Origin: Egicoccus sp. AB-alg6-2
GTDB lineage: Bacteria > Actinomycetota > Nitriliruptoria > Nitriliruptorales > Nitriliruptoraceae
Reading direction: 5' to 3'
DNA length: 64,000 nt
Assembly (NCBI RefSeq): GCF_041821025.1
Contig: NZ_JBGUAY010000010.1
Coordinates: 18,837-82,836, forward strand
Shown here: one piece after another, positions 9,930 to 18,050 of the stretch
Layout: each line of letters opens with the position of its first letter
Numbering within the stretch: the first letter of the stretch is position 1
Notes under the pieces: generated by a model
Told to the model about the DNA's origin: nothing
The model's input: the letters and a program-made list of their open reading frames with translations, nothing else
Database searches by the model: none
Program-made: the position numbers and the translations under genes

Positions 9930-9954
9930 GGGCGCGGCCGTCGTGGCCGCGCCC
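9930..9954 (-). terminator. GC-rich hairpin downstream of the secreted lipoprotein gene
   Basis: GGGCGCGGCC at 9930-9939 is a perfect 10-bp inverted repeat with GGCCGCGCCC at 9945-9954 across a 5-nt loop. It lies between the lipoprotein stop (9979) and the proS start (9821). There is no U-tract, as is common in high-GC actinobacteria. Confidence 0.6.
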
Positions 9955-9978
9955 GCGCGTTCGCGTGTCACCCGGATG

Positions 9979-10662
9979 TCAGGCGTCCTCTTCGGCTTCG
10001 TCCTCGTCGGTGGCGACGTCGGCGTCACCGGGCTCGGACTGGGCGCCGCCCTCCTCGACGGGGCCGCCCTCGGGGGCCACGGCCCACCAGGTGCCGTTGA
10101 GGCCCTGACCGCGGACGTCCCCCTGGTCGGCGTCGGAGATGAAGTGGTACAGCGGGGCGCCGTCGTAGGTCACCTGGGTGCCGGTGCCGTCCCCACGGTC
10201 GGTGGTGCCGAGCAGCGACTCGTCGAGGTCACCGGAGACGGTCGGCTGGCCGTCGACGAGCAGCGGCTGCCACACCTGGGCGCAGTCGTTGAGGCAGTTG
10301 CTGGTGCCGTCCTCGTCGTTGGTCGACAGGTACAGCGTGCGGCCCTCGCCGTCGACGAGGTGGTCGCCGATGTCGGACGACGCGACGCCCAGTTCGACCG
10401 CACCGGCGCCGTCGGCGCCTTCGTCGGCCGTGGCGCCCTCGGCGCCCTCGTCGGTCGCGTCGTCGTCGGTCGCGTCGTCGTCTGCCGTGTCGGCGTCTGC
10501 CGTGTCGGCGTCGGCCTCGGTGTCGAGGTCGGTGTCGTCGGTGCCGGTCTCGGTCTCGGTGTCCTCGATGCCGGGATCCTGGGCGTCGTCGCCGGCGTCG
10601 CACGCCGCGAGGGCGAGGGCCGCGACCGCGGCAACGGGAAGGAAGCGGGAACGCAGCTTCAC
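9979..10662 (-). CDS. Acidic secreted lipoprotein with Lipoprotein_15-type (PF03640-like) repeats
   Basis: 227 residues. A signal peptide ends in the lipobox LALAAC (Cys21), followed by about 75 residues made almost entirely of Asp, Thr, Glu and Ala. The globular part, LYLSTNDEDGTSNCLNDCAQVWQPLLV and a second copy-like TYDGAPLYHFISDADQGDVRGQGLNGTWWAVAPEG, matches the 'secreted repeat of unknown function' family, which includes a conserved Cys pair. It is likely displayed outside the membrane; binding of cofactor or metal is not shown. The GTG at 10662 follows AGGAG by 5 nt. The C-terminus is acidic again. Confidence 0.85.
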   Translation of the reverse strand: MKLRSRFLPVAAVAALALAACDAGDDAQDPGIEDTETETGTDDTDLDTEADADTADADTADDDATDDDATDEGAEGATADEGADGAGAVELGVASSDIGDHLVDGEGRTLYLSTNDEDGTSNCLNDCAQVWQPLLVDGQPTVSGDLDESLLGTTDRGDGTGTQVTYDGAPLYHFISDADQGDVRGQGLNGTWWAVAPEGGPVEEGGAQSEPGDADVATDEDEAEEDA

Positions 10663-10826
10663 GGGCTCTCCTGGAGGGAAGGGTTGCTGGGGGAACCGCC
10701 AGGGTCCCCGGCCTCGCGCACCGACCCGCACACACCCCCGTACGACAGGACGCCGTACGAATCCGCCGCACGTTCGATAGACGTCGTACGTGACGACGGG
10801 AAGCGCCCCCCCGCTGGGGACCGCCG

Positions 10827-11108
10827 TCAGCCCACCTGCACGCCGCCCCAGAAGGCGATGTGGTCCCGGATGTGGGACGCCTTGGGCTTGGGATCGCGAT
10901 AGGTCCAGGCCGCGGTGGAATTGGTCTGCCCGTCGACGACGACGTCGTAGTAGGACGCCGTTCCCTTCCAGGGACAGAACGTGGTCCGATCCACGGGTCG
11001 CAGCAGGGAGAAGTCGACGCTGTCCGGCGGGAAGTAGTGATTGCCCTCGACCATCACCGTGTCGGCGCTGTGCGCCAGCACCACGCCGTTCCAGGTGGCG
11101 CTCGGCAT
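10827..11108 (-). CDS. DUF427 family protein
   Basis: 93 residues. It contains GVVLAHSADTVMVEGNHYFPPDSV, TTFCPWKGTASYYDVVVDG and AWTYRDPKPKASHIRDHIAFWGGV, which together are the complete DUF427 fold (a small beta-barrel). DUF427 proteins are widespread in actinobacteria; the activity is unknown. GAGGAG lies upstream of the ATG with suitable spacing. The roughly 160 nt between this gene's stop and the lipoprotein gene contain several TACG repeats but no ORF. Confidence 0.9.
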   Translation of the reverse strand: MPSATWNGVVLAHSADTVMVEGNHYFPPDSVDFSLLRPVDRTTFCPWKGTASYYDVVVDGQTNSTAAWTYRDPKPKASHIRDHIAFWGGVQVG

Positions 11109-11178
11109 GCACCGCTCCTCTTCGCTCGTCGCCAGCGGCAGCGAGACTACGCCGGGCCCCCGTGGCGGACCCGCCCGA

Positions 11179-11216
11179 TCAGCCGAGGCCCGCCCGGCTC
11201 AGCCGAGGCGCGCCCG
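11179..11216. repeat. Tandem 20-bp duplication of a gene's 3' end including its stop
   Basis: TCAGCCGAGGCGCGCCCG (11199-11216) encodes the last codons and stop of the 11199-11462 gene on the minus strand. A copy with one difference (17/18) lies at 11179-11196, immediately downstream, with a period of 20 bp. Confidence 0.7.
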
Positions 11217-11462
11217 GATCTCCTCGACGAACTCGGGGTAGCGACCGGCGGCCGCCGCCAGGACGACCGGGCCGGCCTCGGGCAGGTCGTTGCGTTCGAG
11301 CAGGAAGCGCACCATCTCGGTGGCCACCTGCACGGGCGGTACGCCGTGCAGACCGAGCCCGCGCCGGCTGTGGTGCGCCAGGGTCGCCTCGATCCGGCGT
11401 CCTCCACCGAGCAGCACCTGGAACTGCTCGGGTCCGGTCTGCAGCACCACCGGCTCGTCCAC
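11199..11462 (-). CDS. Small hypothetical protein downstream of era
   Basis: 87 residues. The N-terminal half is a predicted beta-sheet (PVVLQTGPEQFQVLLGGGRRIEATL), and the C-terminal half is helical with VATEMVRFLLERNDLPEAGPVVLAAAAGRYPEFVEEIRARLG. I recognise no family. The GTG at 11462 lies 17 nt after the era stop; an ATG at 11522 would overlap era by 43 nt and is less likely. It is probably co-transcribed with era. The last codons are tandemly duplicated just after the stop. Confidence 0.6.
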   Translation of the reverse strand: MDEPVVLQTGPEQFQVLLGGGRRIEATLAHHSRRGLGLHGVPPVQVATEMVRFLLERNDLPEAGPVVLAAAAGRYPEFVEEIRARLG

Positions 11463-11479
11463 CCCGTCCCCCGTCCTGC

Positions 11480-12442
11480 TCAGTAGCCCAGGCGACCGAG
11501 CTGTTTCGGATCGCGCTGCCACTCCTTGGCCACGGTGACGTGCGTGGTCAGGTAGACCTTGGCTCCGAGCAGGACCTCGAGTTCCCTGCGGGCCGCCGTC
11601 GCCGCGGCCTTGAGGTTGGCGCCGCGCTTGCCGATGACGATCCCCTTCTGGCTGTCCCGCTCGACGTGGATCACCGCGTCGACCTCCAGCAGGTCCTCGC
11701 GCTCGTCGGAGGGACGGATCTCGTCGACGGTCACGGCGACCGAGTGCGGCAGCTCGTGCTTGAGGTCCGCGATCAGCTTCTCGCGCAGGATCTCGGCGGC
11801 CAGCTGGGCCTCGGGCTGGTCGGAGACGTAGCCGGCTCCGAACAGGCGGGGGCCCTCGTGCAGGTGGGACACGAGGACGTCGAGCAGCCGGTCGACGTTC
11901 TCGCCGGTCTCGGCCGACACGGGCACCATGTCGGCGAACTCGCGGTCCGGACCGAGCAGCCGCTGCAGGCGCTCGAGCTGCGGCAACAGGCTCGCCTTGT
12001 CCCGGACCAGGTCGACCTTGTTGGCCACCGCGACCACGGGTGTGCTGACGCCGGCCAGTTCACTGGCCAGGAACTCGTCGCCCTTGCCGATGCCGTCTGC
12101 GACGTCCACCAGGAAGCACACCGCGTCGACACCGGCCCAGGTGTCGCGGACCAGTTCGTTGAGACGGCGGGTCAACAGGGTGTGCGGCTTGGCGAGGCCC
12201 GGCGTGTCGAGGAAGACGAGTTGGGCGTCGGCGCGGGTGACGACCCCACGGATCGCGTTGCGGGTGGTCCCGGGGACTTGGGTGACGATCGCGACCTTCT
12301 CCCCCACCATCTGGTTGAGCAGCGTCGACTTGCCGACGTTGGGACGCCCGACCAGCGCGAGCAGCCCGGAGCGGTGCCCCTCGGGCAACGGCTCGTCGGC
12401 ACCGGCGAGGATGGCCTGCAGGTCGAGCTCGCGGCCGCTCAC
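11480..12442 (-). CDS. era: GTPase Era
   Basis: 320 residues. G1 is GRPNVGKST, G2 is in VTQVPGTTRNAIRG, G3 is DTPGL, G4 is ANKVDLV and G5 is VSAETGEN. The C-terminal KH domain carries GIVIGKRGANLKAAATAARRELE. Era binds the 3' end of 16S rRNA and acts as a checkpoint in 30S assembly, at the membrane-associated ribosome. The GTG at 12442 overlaps the TGA of cdd, consistent with coupling. The ybeY-corC-cdd-era order seen here is standard for actinobacteria. Confidence 0.96.
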   Translation of the reverse strand: MSGRELDLQAILAGADEPLPEGHRSGLLALVGRPNVGKSTLLNQMVGEKVAIVTQVPGTTRNAIRGVVTRADAQLVFLDTPGLAKPHTLLTRRLNELVRDTWAGVDAVCFLVDVADGIGKGDEFLASELAGVSTPVVAVANKVDLVRDKASLLPQLERLQRLLGPDREFADMVPVSAETGENVDRLLDVLVSHLHEGPRLFGAGYVSDQPEAQLAAEILREKLIADLKHELPHSVAVTVDEIRPSDEREDLLEVDAVIHVERDSQKGIVIGKRGANLKAAATAARRELEVLLGAKVYLTTHVTVAKEWQRDPKQLGRLGY

Positions 12443-12879
12443 GACTGGCCCTGGGACAGCCGCTGCGGCCCGAAGCCGTGTGGGAGCAGCTCGGTGATCA
12501 GTGTGACCAGCGGACGGCCGGCGTCGCCCGAGGAGTACACGGTCGCCTGGGGGCCGAACTCGAAGATGGTCTGGCGGCAGGCGCCGCAGGGCGTGCAGGG
12601 ATCGTCGCCGTCGCCCACGACGGCGACCGCGACGATCGGGCGGCGCACGCCGGCGCTGAGCATCGTCGCGATGGCGCTCTGCTCGGCGCAGGTCGTCATG
12701 CGGTACGACGCGTTCTCGACGTTGACGCCCTCGAAGACCTGTCCGTCGTCGGTGACGATCACGGCCCCGACCCGGAAGTGCGAGTAAGGCGCGTAGGCCC
12801 GTGCGCGTACGGCCCGGGCGCGACGCAGCAGGTCGGCCTCGTCGTAGGTGGCGCCCCGGGGGCGGGGGTCGGACTTCAT
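12439..12879 (-). CDS. cdd: Cytidine deaminase
   Basis: 146 residues. The zinc-catalytic motif is TTCAEQSAI (HAE/CAE type), with the second zinc motif [15 protein letters not shown] and the substrate strand GVNVENASY. These are the complete cytidine deaminase signatures of the short homotetrameric form. It converts cytidine and deoxycytidine to uridine forms in pyrimidine salvage. AGGAG precedes the ATG at 12879 by 9 nt. The stop overlaps era by GTGA. Confidence 0.93.
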   Translation of the reverse strand: MKSDPRPRGATYDEADLLRRARAVRARAYAPYSHFRVGAVIVTDDGQVFEGVNVENASYRMTTCAEQSAIATMLSAGVRRPIVAVAVVGDGDDPCTPCGACRQTIFEFGPQATVYSSGDAGRPLVTLITELLPHGFGPQRLSQGQS

Positions 12880-12940
12880 GCGAGCGCACTCCTGGCGTCG
12901 GCTCGGACACACCTGGGACGCGTCCGGGCGGGGTCCCAGA

Positions 12941-14233
12941 CTACGGCGTCAGGTCACCGGCGGACTCGGCCGCTTCCTCGTCGGCACCGACGCGGCTCAC
13001 CAGCACCTTGCCGACCCGCCGACCCTGGACCCGCTCCACCGTGATGCACAGGCCCTCGAGCTCGAGCCGCTCGCCCTCGACGGGGACGCGCCCGAGCGTG
13101 CCGAACACCAGGCCGCCCACGGTGTCCCACCCTTCCTCGGGCAGGTCCGCGTCGAGCAGCTCGTTGAGGTCGTCGACCCCCAGCCGTGCATCGATCCGCA
13201 TGACGTCGTCGTCGAGCAGTTCGACCAGCGGCTCCTCGTGGTCGTGCTCGTCCACGATCTCGCCGACGATCTCCTCGAGGATGTCCTCGATGGTGACCAG
13301 TCCGACCGTCTCGCCGTACTCGTCGACGACGATGGCGAGGTGGACGGTCGCCTCCTGCAGTTCGCGCAGGAGTTCGTCGCAACGTTTCGTCTCGGGGACG
13401 AAGGTCGGTCGGCGTACCAGGTCGCCCCACCGCTCACGTCGTCGTTCGGTGGCGACCCGCCGCAACAGGTCCTTCGCGTAGACGACCCCGACGATCGTGT
13501 CGGCGTCCTCGGGATCGTGGACCGGCACCCGTGAGTAGCCGCCCTCGAGCACGACCCGCACGATCTCGGTGAGCGGGGCGTTCTCGGGCACGGTCACCAT
13601 GTCCGGCCGCGGCACCATGATCTCGCGCACGATGGTGTCGGCAAGCTCGAAGATCGACCGGATCATCGCCCGCTCCTCGGGCTCGAGCTCCTCGTCCTGC
13701 TCCTCCTCGTCGGCATCGAGTTGGCGCAACTCGTCGTCGGTGGCGTAGGGCCCCGACACCTCATGACGTCGCGGTACCACCGCGCGGCCAAGCGAGACGG
13801 CGGCGCGGGCGACGGGATCCAGTACGCGCACGAGTGCCGAGGCCGGCCCGGACAGGCGCAGGCCCGTGGACTCGAGGTGGCGCAGGACGATGGTCCTGGG
13901 CGCGACCTCACCGAGCACGAGCACCACGACCACGGCCACGACCAGCGCCACCCCTGCACCCGTGCCGTTGGCGACCTGCCAGCCCGCGAGGACGGCGCAG
14001 GCGCCGAGGAGCATGCGGACCGCGACCCCCAGGACGAGCAGCACGTTGAGGCTCGTGACGCGGTGCTCGGTCAGCCACAGCAGCTTGCGCGCGCCGCGGC
14101 GGTCCTCTTCCGCCAGGCGCAGGGCGCGGACCACGTTGAGCCGGTCGATCACCGTCTCGAGCGCGGCGAGGAGCGCGGTCAACAGCAGGAGCACGGCGCC
14201 GGCGACCAGCAGCGGCGGCAGCGGAACGTTCAC
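12941..14233 (-). CDS. CorC/HlyC-type hemolysin family protein (DUF21, CBS pair, CorC_HlyC)
   Basis: 430 residues. The N-terminal DUF21 region has three or four helices ([40 protein letters not shown]). Two CBS domains follow, containing [11 protein letters not shown] and [17 protein letters not shown]. The C-terminal CorC_HlyC transporter-associated domain is at [17 protein letters not shown]. These proteins take part in Mg/Co efflux at the membrane. There is an Asp/Glu-rich linker at about residue 170. The GTG start overlaps the ybeY stop (GTGA). Confidence 0.88.
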   Translation of the reverse strand: MNVPLPPLLVAGAVLLLLTALLAALETVIDRLNVVRALRLAEEDRRGARKLLWLTEHRVTSLNVLLVLGVAVRMLLGACAVLAGWQVANGTGAGVALVVAVVVVLVLGEVAPRTIVLRHLESTGLRLSGPASALVRVLDPVARAAVSLGRAVVPRRHEVSGPYATDDELRQLDADEEEQDEELEPEERAMIRSIFELADTIVREIMVPRPDMVTVPENAPLTEIVRVVLEGGYSRVPVHDPEDADTIVGVVYAKDLLRRVATERRRERWGDLVRRPTFVPETKRCDELLRELQEATVHLAIVVDEYGETVGLVTIEDILEEIVGEIVDEHDHEEPLVELLDDDVMRIDARLGVDDLNELLDADLPEEGWDTVGGLVFGTLGRVPVEGERLELEGLCITVERVQGRRVGKVLVSRVGADEEAAESAGDLTP

Positions 14234-14673
14234 CCCTCGGCCGCGTACGAGGCCAGCAGGTCGTCGGTGAGGCCGAACATGGCGCGTTCCTCGTCCGGGT
14301 CGGCGTGGTCCATGCCGAGCAGGTGCAGGATGCCGTGCACCGTCAGCAGCCGGATCTCCTCGGCGGGTGTGCGCCCGAGACCGGCGGCCTGGGCGTGCGC
14401 GACCGCTGGACACACGACGACGTCCCCGAGCACGGCCGGCGCGTCCGGCGGCGCCTCGCCGGGCGCGTCGATCGGGAACGCGAGCACGTCGGTGGTGCCG
14501 TCCTTGCCCATGTGCTGGGCGTTGAGGCCCGCGATGGTGGTCTCGTCCACCAGCAGCAGTGCCAGCTCCATGTCCTCGGGCACCCGCTGCGCCCGAAGCA
14601 CGTGACGGGCCAACGCCACGAGGTCGTCGGCGTCGACGTCGAGGTCCTGCTCGTCGGCGAGGAAGACGGCCAC
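14230..14673 (-). CDS. ybeY: Endoribonuclease YbeY
   Basis: 147 residues. The zinc-binding HGILHLLGMDH motif (H-x3-H-x5-H) is intact and is preceded by GDVVVCPAVAHAQAAG, with TTDVLAFPID in the core. It processes 16S rRNA 3' ends and is needed in late 30S maturation. The GTG at 14673 lies one base after the phoH stop (TGACGTG). The ATG at 14805 would give an unrelated long overlap with phoH and is unlikely. The adjacency phoH-ybeY is classical. Confidence 0.95.
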   Translation of the reverse strand: MAVFLADEQDLDVDADDLVALARHVLRAQRVPEDMELALLLVDETTIAGLNAQHMGKDGTTDVLAFPIDAPGEAPPDAPAVLGDVVVCPAVAHAQAAGLGRTPAEEIRLLTVHGILHLLGMDHADPDEERAMFGLTDDLLASYAAEG

Positions 14674-14674
14674 G

Positions 14675-16624
14675 TCAGTCCTCGCGCCGGTTGGCGTCGC
14701 GATCGCGCTTCCGGGCCTCCTCGGCCTCCTCCTGGGCCTGGTCCCACTCGGCGTACGCCTCGACGATGCGCTGCACGATGTGATGGCGGACCACGTCACC
14801 CGCACGCAGGTGGGCGAACGAGACCCCTTCGATGCCGTCGAGGATCTCGCCGACGATGCGCAGACCCGAACGCTTTCCCGACGGCAGGTCGACCTGGCTG
14901 ACGTCGCCGGTGACCACGGCCTTGGAGTTGAACCCGATGCGGGTCAGGAACATCTTCATCTGTTCAGCGGTGGTGTTCTGGGCCTCGTCGAGCACGATGA
15001 AGGCGTCGTTGAGCGTGTTGTGGGTGAGGATGAGGTCCTCGGTCACGTACAACGAGTCGCTCGCGGCCACCCGGATGCAGACGGCGTCCTCGACGCCGTC
15101 CGGTTCGATCGCTTCGATGAAGCGTGCCGGTGCGACGCCACGGGCGGCCGTGTACGCGGCGCGCTTGCCGGCGTCGCGGAACGGCTCGACGCCTGCGGGC
15201 AGGCGGATCTCGAGGATCGTCGCCTCGCCGCCGGGCCGTGGGTGCGCGACGCCGCCCAGCGAACCGACCAGGAACCGCACGTCGTCGGCCAACGGCGCCG
15301 TGTCGGCCGTGTACCGGATCCGGCACGAGCGCCCGCACCGCTCCACCCGGCCACCGTCGCCGTCGAGCAGACCCTGCAGCGTGGCGAGCCGCACGTCGGC
15401 GGCGTTGAAACGGTAGACCTCCGCCACGGACCCCGTGGCGACCGCGTGTCGCACCTCGTCGGGCAGCCGCGGAGCGCCCCCGCCGACCGCCGCCGGCTCC
15501 GGGGCCGACATCGCCGCCTGCCCGCCGACGAGGAGGCCGAACGCGTAGGGGTCCATCGGGACGTCCCGTCTCGCGAACTCGACGGGCGCACGCAGCAGCG
15601 GCAGTGCGTCACGGTGGCGACCGCGGCCGAGCCGGTCGACGAGTTCGCGGGTCTCGAGCACGCGGGGTGCCCGGTCACGCCACCGGTCGGTGCGCGTGGC
15701 GACCGCCCACAGGTGATCGGCCGTGCACCGGGTCGACGCGCCGTCGCGGGTGGTGAGCCGGAAGATGTCCTGCTCACCCTGCGGGAAGGTCCCAAGCACC
15801 GTCGTCGGCCGCCCGTTCGAGCCGACCACTTCGTCACCGACGTCGAGGTCACCGATCGGACGCCACCCACGCGGCGTCAGCACCCGTTCGCTGACCGGCT
15901 GGGCGCGACCACGCATGTAGGCCAGGGGGGCCACCTCGATGGTGCCGCGGTCGACGTGGTTGATCAGTTCCTCGGCCTCCATCATGTCGTGGAGGGCATC
16001 CCACAGCGGCTTGAGGTAGGGGTCGATCTTCTCGTGGAGCGTGCCGGGCAGGAACCCGAGCCGCTCCCCCGCCTCGACCGCCGGACGGGTCAGGATGAGG
16101 CGGTTGACCTGCTTGGCGCGTAGCGCCTGGACCGCCGCGCCCATCGCGAGGTAGGTCTTGCCCGTCCCCGCGGGCCCGATGCCGAAGGTGACCGTGCTGG
16201 CCTTGATGGCATCGAGGTAGCGCTTCTGGCCCAGCGTCTTGGGGCGGATCGTGCGACCGCGATGGGTGATCAGGGCCTCGGACAGCACGTCGGAGGGGCG
16301 CTCGCCCTCGTCCGCGCGGATCATCCGGATGGTCTGACGGACCAGCGCCTTGTCGAGCAGCTGGCCGCGACCGAGCAGCAGCACGAGTTCCTCGAACATG
16401 CGCGAGACCCGGGCCGTCTCCGTGGGGTCGCTGGCGTGGATCGTGATCTCGTTGCCGCGGACATGGATCTCGGCACTGAACGCGTTCTCGATCAGCTTGA
16501 GCAGTTCGTCGTTGGTCCCGAGCAGCGAGACCATGGCGTGCTCACCGGGGACGAGCACCTTGACGCTGTCCGCTGGCACGGCGGCCGTGCGGTGGTCGCC
16601 GAGCGGCGACGGTGTGCTGCTCAC
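14675..16624 (-). CDS. phoH: PhoH-family ATPase interrupted by an in-frame intein
   Basis: A 649-residue precursor; the exteins alone total 353 residues, the normal PhoH length. The N-extein (1-240) carries an early KH-like region and Walker A at 150-157 (GPAGTGKT) in GIGPAGTGKTYLAMG. The C-extein (537-649) carries Walker B in FIVLDEAQNTT and the arginine region of P-loop RNA-associated ATPases. The insertion lies in YMRGR/TLNDAF, between Walker A and Walker B, so splicing is needed for a complete ATP site. The gene is GTG-started with AGGAG 13 nt upstream. It overlaps nothing upstream and leads ybeY. Confidence 0.92.
   Translation of the reverse strand: MSSTPSPLGDHRTAAVPADSVKVLVPGEHAMVSLLGTNDELLKLIENAFSAEIHVRGNEITIHASDPTETARVSRMFEELVLLLGRGQLLDKALVRQTIRMIRADEGERPSDVLSEALITHRGRTIRPKTLGQKRYLDAIKASTVTFGIGPAGTGKTYLAMGAAVQALRAKQVNRLILTRPAVEAGERLGFLPGTLHEKIDPYLKPLWDALHDMMEAEELINHVDRGTIEVAPLAYMRGRAQPVSERVLTPRGWRPIGDLDVGDEVVGSNGRPTTVLGTFPQGEQDIFRLTTRDGASTRCTADHLWAVATRTDRWRDRAPRVLETRELVDRLGRGRHRDALPLLRAPVEFARRDVPMDPYAFGLLVGGQAAMSAPEPAAVGGGAPRLPDEVRHAVATGSVAEVYRFNAADVRLATLQGLLDGDGGRVERCGRSCRIRYTADTAPLADDVRFLVGSLGGVAHPRPGGEATILEIRLPAGVEPFRDAGKRAAYTAARGVAPARFIEAIEPDGVEDAVCIRVAASDSLYVTEDLILTHNTLNDAFIVLDEAQNTTAEQMKMFLTRIGFNSKAVVTGDVSQVDLPSGKRSGLRIVGEILDGIEGVSFAHLRAGDVVRHHIVQRIVEAYAEWDQAQEEAEEARKRDRDANRRED
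15017..15904 (-). other. Intein in PhoH, class 3 type with a degenerate LAGLIDADG endonuclease
   Basis: Precursor residues 241-536 (296 residues) have no place in PhoH. They begin with Ala241, not Cys or Ser, and end with THN followed by Thr537. A block-B motif TADHLW puts Trp306 at the class 3 Trp position, Cys516 in AVCIRV lies at F-block position 4, and Thr534 precedes His535-Asn536. This is the complete Trp-Cys-Thr set described for class 3 inteins. Homing motifs are decayed: FGLLVGGQ replaces the acidic GDG of motif 1, while GLLDGDGG of motif 2 is kept. Splicing is inferred, not shown. Confidence 0.85.
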
Positions 16625-16690
16625 GAAGGGTCTTTGGCTCCTGGATCGACGTCGCCGGACATGCGGGTGGCGGTCGGCGCAGCCTACCCC

Positions 16691-17206
16691 TCAGCGCACG
16701 AGCCCGGCGGCGGCCAGCCGGGCCCGCAGGGCCACTGCGGTGGTGTCCATCACGGCCGCGAGGGTCTCGATGTCGGCGGCACGGACGCTGAGGACCTGGC
16801 CGTTGTAGTCACCGCGGCGCGCCTTGATGGCGTCGGCGTAGCGGACCAGGAGCTCCTCGGCCTCGCGCTGGTGCTCGAGGGCGACCAGATCGAGCATCAC
16901 GGCGTCCGCGTCGAAGTCGGCGGCGTTCGCCAGACGCCGCTCGGCGGCCCGCGGCTCCGGGAGCAGCTCGGCCACGGGAACCCGGAAGAACTGCGCCATC
17001 GCGTGCAGGCGGGTGATCGACACCGCCCGCTCGCCCCGCTCGTAGGCGCCGAGGACGCTCGCCTTGAGATCGCCGCCGCTGCGGGCCTCGACGTCGTGCA
17101 GGGACAGGTCCTGCTGCTGCCGGACGCTACGCAGTCGCTCGCCCAACGCCACCGCGTAGGGCTCGTCGAGCGTCACCGCACCCTCGACTGCGCCGGACAT
17201 CGTCAT
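16691..17206 (-). CDS. bldD: BldD-like XRE-family regulator with c-di-GMP-binding motif
   Basis: 171 residues. An N-terminal HTH (GERLRSVRQQQDLSLHDVEARSGG followed by LGAYERGERAVSITRLHAMAQFF) matches the actinobacterial BldD DNA-binding domain. The C-terminal part has an RGD-X8-RxxD pattern (Arg131-Asp133, then Arg142-Asp145), the spacing reported for the c-di-GMP-binding motif of Streptomyces BldD. In that system c-di-GMP-bound dimers repress developmental genes. The start is uncertain: ATG at 17206 or 17200. The gene is transcribed before phoH but is separated from it by 66 nt. Confidence 0.8.
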   Translation of the reverse strand: MTMSGAVEGAVTLDEPYAVALGERLRSVRQQQDLSLHDVEARSGGDLKASVLGAYERGERAVSITRLHAMAQFFRVPVAELLPEPRAAERRLANAADFDADAVMLDLVALEHQREAEELLVRYADAIKARRGDYNGQVLSVRAADIETLAAVMDTTAVALRARLAAAGLVR

Positions 17207-17263
17207 CCATCCCACCGTCACCACGTCACCACGGAACGCTAGCAAGCACGACGACCGAAAAAC

Positions 17264-17277
17264 GGGGCATATGCCCC
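17264..17277. promoter_or_regulatory. Perfect 14-bp palindrome upstream of the BldD-like gene and behind rsmE
   Basis: GGGGCATATGCCCC lies between the rsmE stop (17303) and the BldD-like start (17206), just upstream of a TAGCGT -10 candidate at 17236-17241 on the minus strand. On that strand it is followed by GTTTTT, so it could end rsmE as a short stem with an ATAT loop. It could also be an operator for the downstream gene; it does not match the published BldD box well. Confidence 0.5.
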
Positions 17278-17302
17278 CTATTCCGGCGGGGACGCGTTGG
17301 AA

Positions 17303-18037
17303 CTAGGTCGCGGCGTCCCAACGGCCGGTGAGGGCGTTGAGCAGCGCCAGGCCGGCGGCAGCGGCGTGTTCGGTCCGCAGCACCGCGGGGCCGAGACCGA
17401 CCGGCTGTGCTCCGCCGGCGACCAGCTCGTCGACCTCCTCGTCGGTCCAGCCTCCCTCGGGCCCGATCGCCAGGACGATCTCGGCGACATCGGCGAGCCG
17501 GACGGCGGTGCGGTGCAGCGGCGCCCCGCCCGGATGCGCCACCAGGATCTCCGCCCGCCGCGCCACGATCGCCGACGTGCCGACCACCGGTTCCACCCGG
17601 GGCCGGTAGGGACGACGCGACTGTTCGGCGGCGGAACGCGCGACCGCCTGCCAGCGCGCGAGCACCTTGTCGGCCTTGCCCTCGAGCTTGGCGACGCTGC
17701 GCGCTGCGCCGACCGGAACGACGGCGTCGCAGCCGAGCTCGGTGGTCATGCGCACCACCTCGTCGAACTTGCGCCCTCGCGCCAGCGCCTGCGCGACGAC
17801 CAGCCGCGGACGCGGCGGCGGCTCGGTGACGGCCGCACCGACCAGCCGTGCCCCCGATTCCTCGAGCCGGGCCGGTGCATGCGACCCGGCACCGTCCGCG
17901 AGATGGCACCGCGCACCGGGGCCGAGACGCAGCACGGTGCGAAGATGTCGGTGCGCCTCGACGTCGAGCGCGACCTCGTCGCCCTCGCCACGACCGGCGA
18001 GCACGACGTCGACGTGGACGTAGGGCACCAGGCTCAT
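17303..18037 (-). CDS. rsmE: 16S rRNA (uracil-1498-N3)-methyltransferase RsmE
   Basis: 244 residues. The SPOUT/trefoil-knot segment IVLAIGPEGGWTDEEVDELVAGG and the C-terminal LGPAVLRTEHAAAAGLALLNAL are diagnostic for RsmE. The N-terminal PUA-like domain has LRLGPGARCHLADGAG. It methylates U1498 of 16S rRNA in the assembled 30S subunit, using SAM. The ATG at 18037 lies 13 nt after the dnaJ stop. The order dnaJ-rsmE is common in Gram-positive bacteria. No strong Shine-Dalgarno is seen. Confidence 0.93.
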   Translation of the reverse strand: MSLVPYVHVDVVLAGRGEGDEVALDVEAHRHLRTVLRLGPGARCHLADGAGSHAPARLEESGARLVGAAVTEPPPRPRLVVAQALARGRKFDEVVRMTTELGCDAVVPVGAARSVAKLEGKADKVLARWQAVARSAAEQSRRPYRPRVEPVVGTSAIVARRAEILVAHPGGAPLHRTAVRLADVAEIVLAIGPEGGWTDEEVDELVAGGAQPVGLGPAVLRTEHAAAAGLALLNALTGRWDAAT

Positions 18038-18050
18038 CGGCGTCGCGTTC

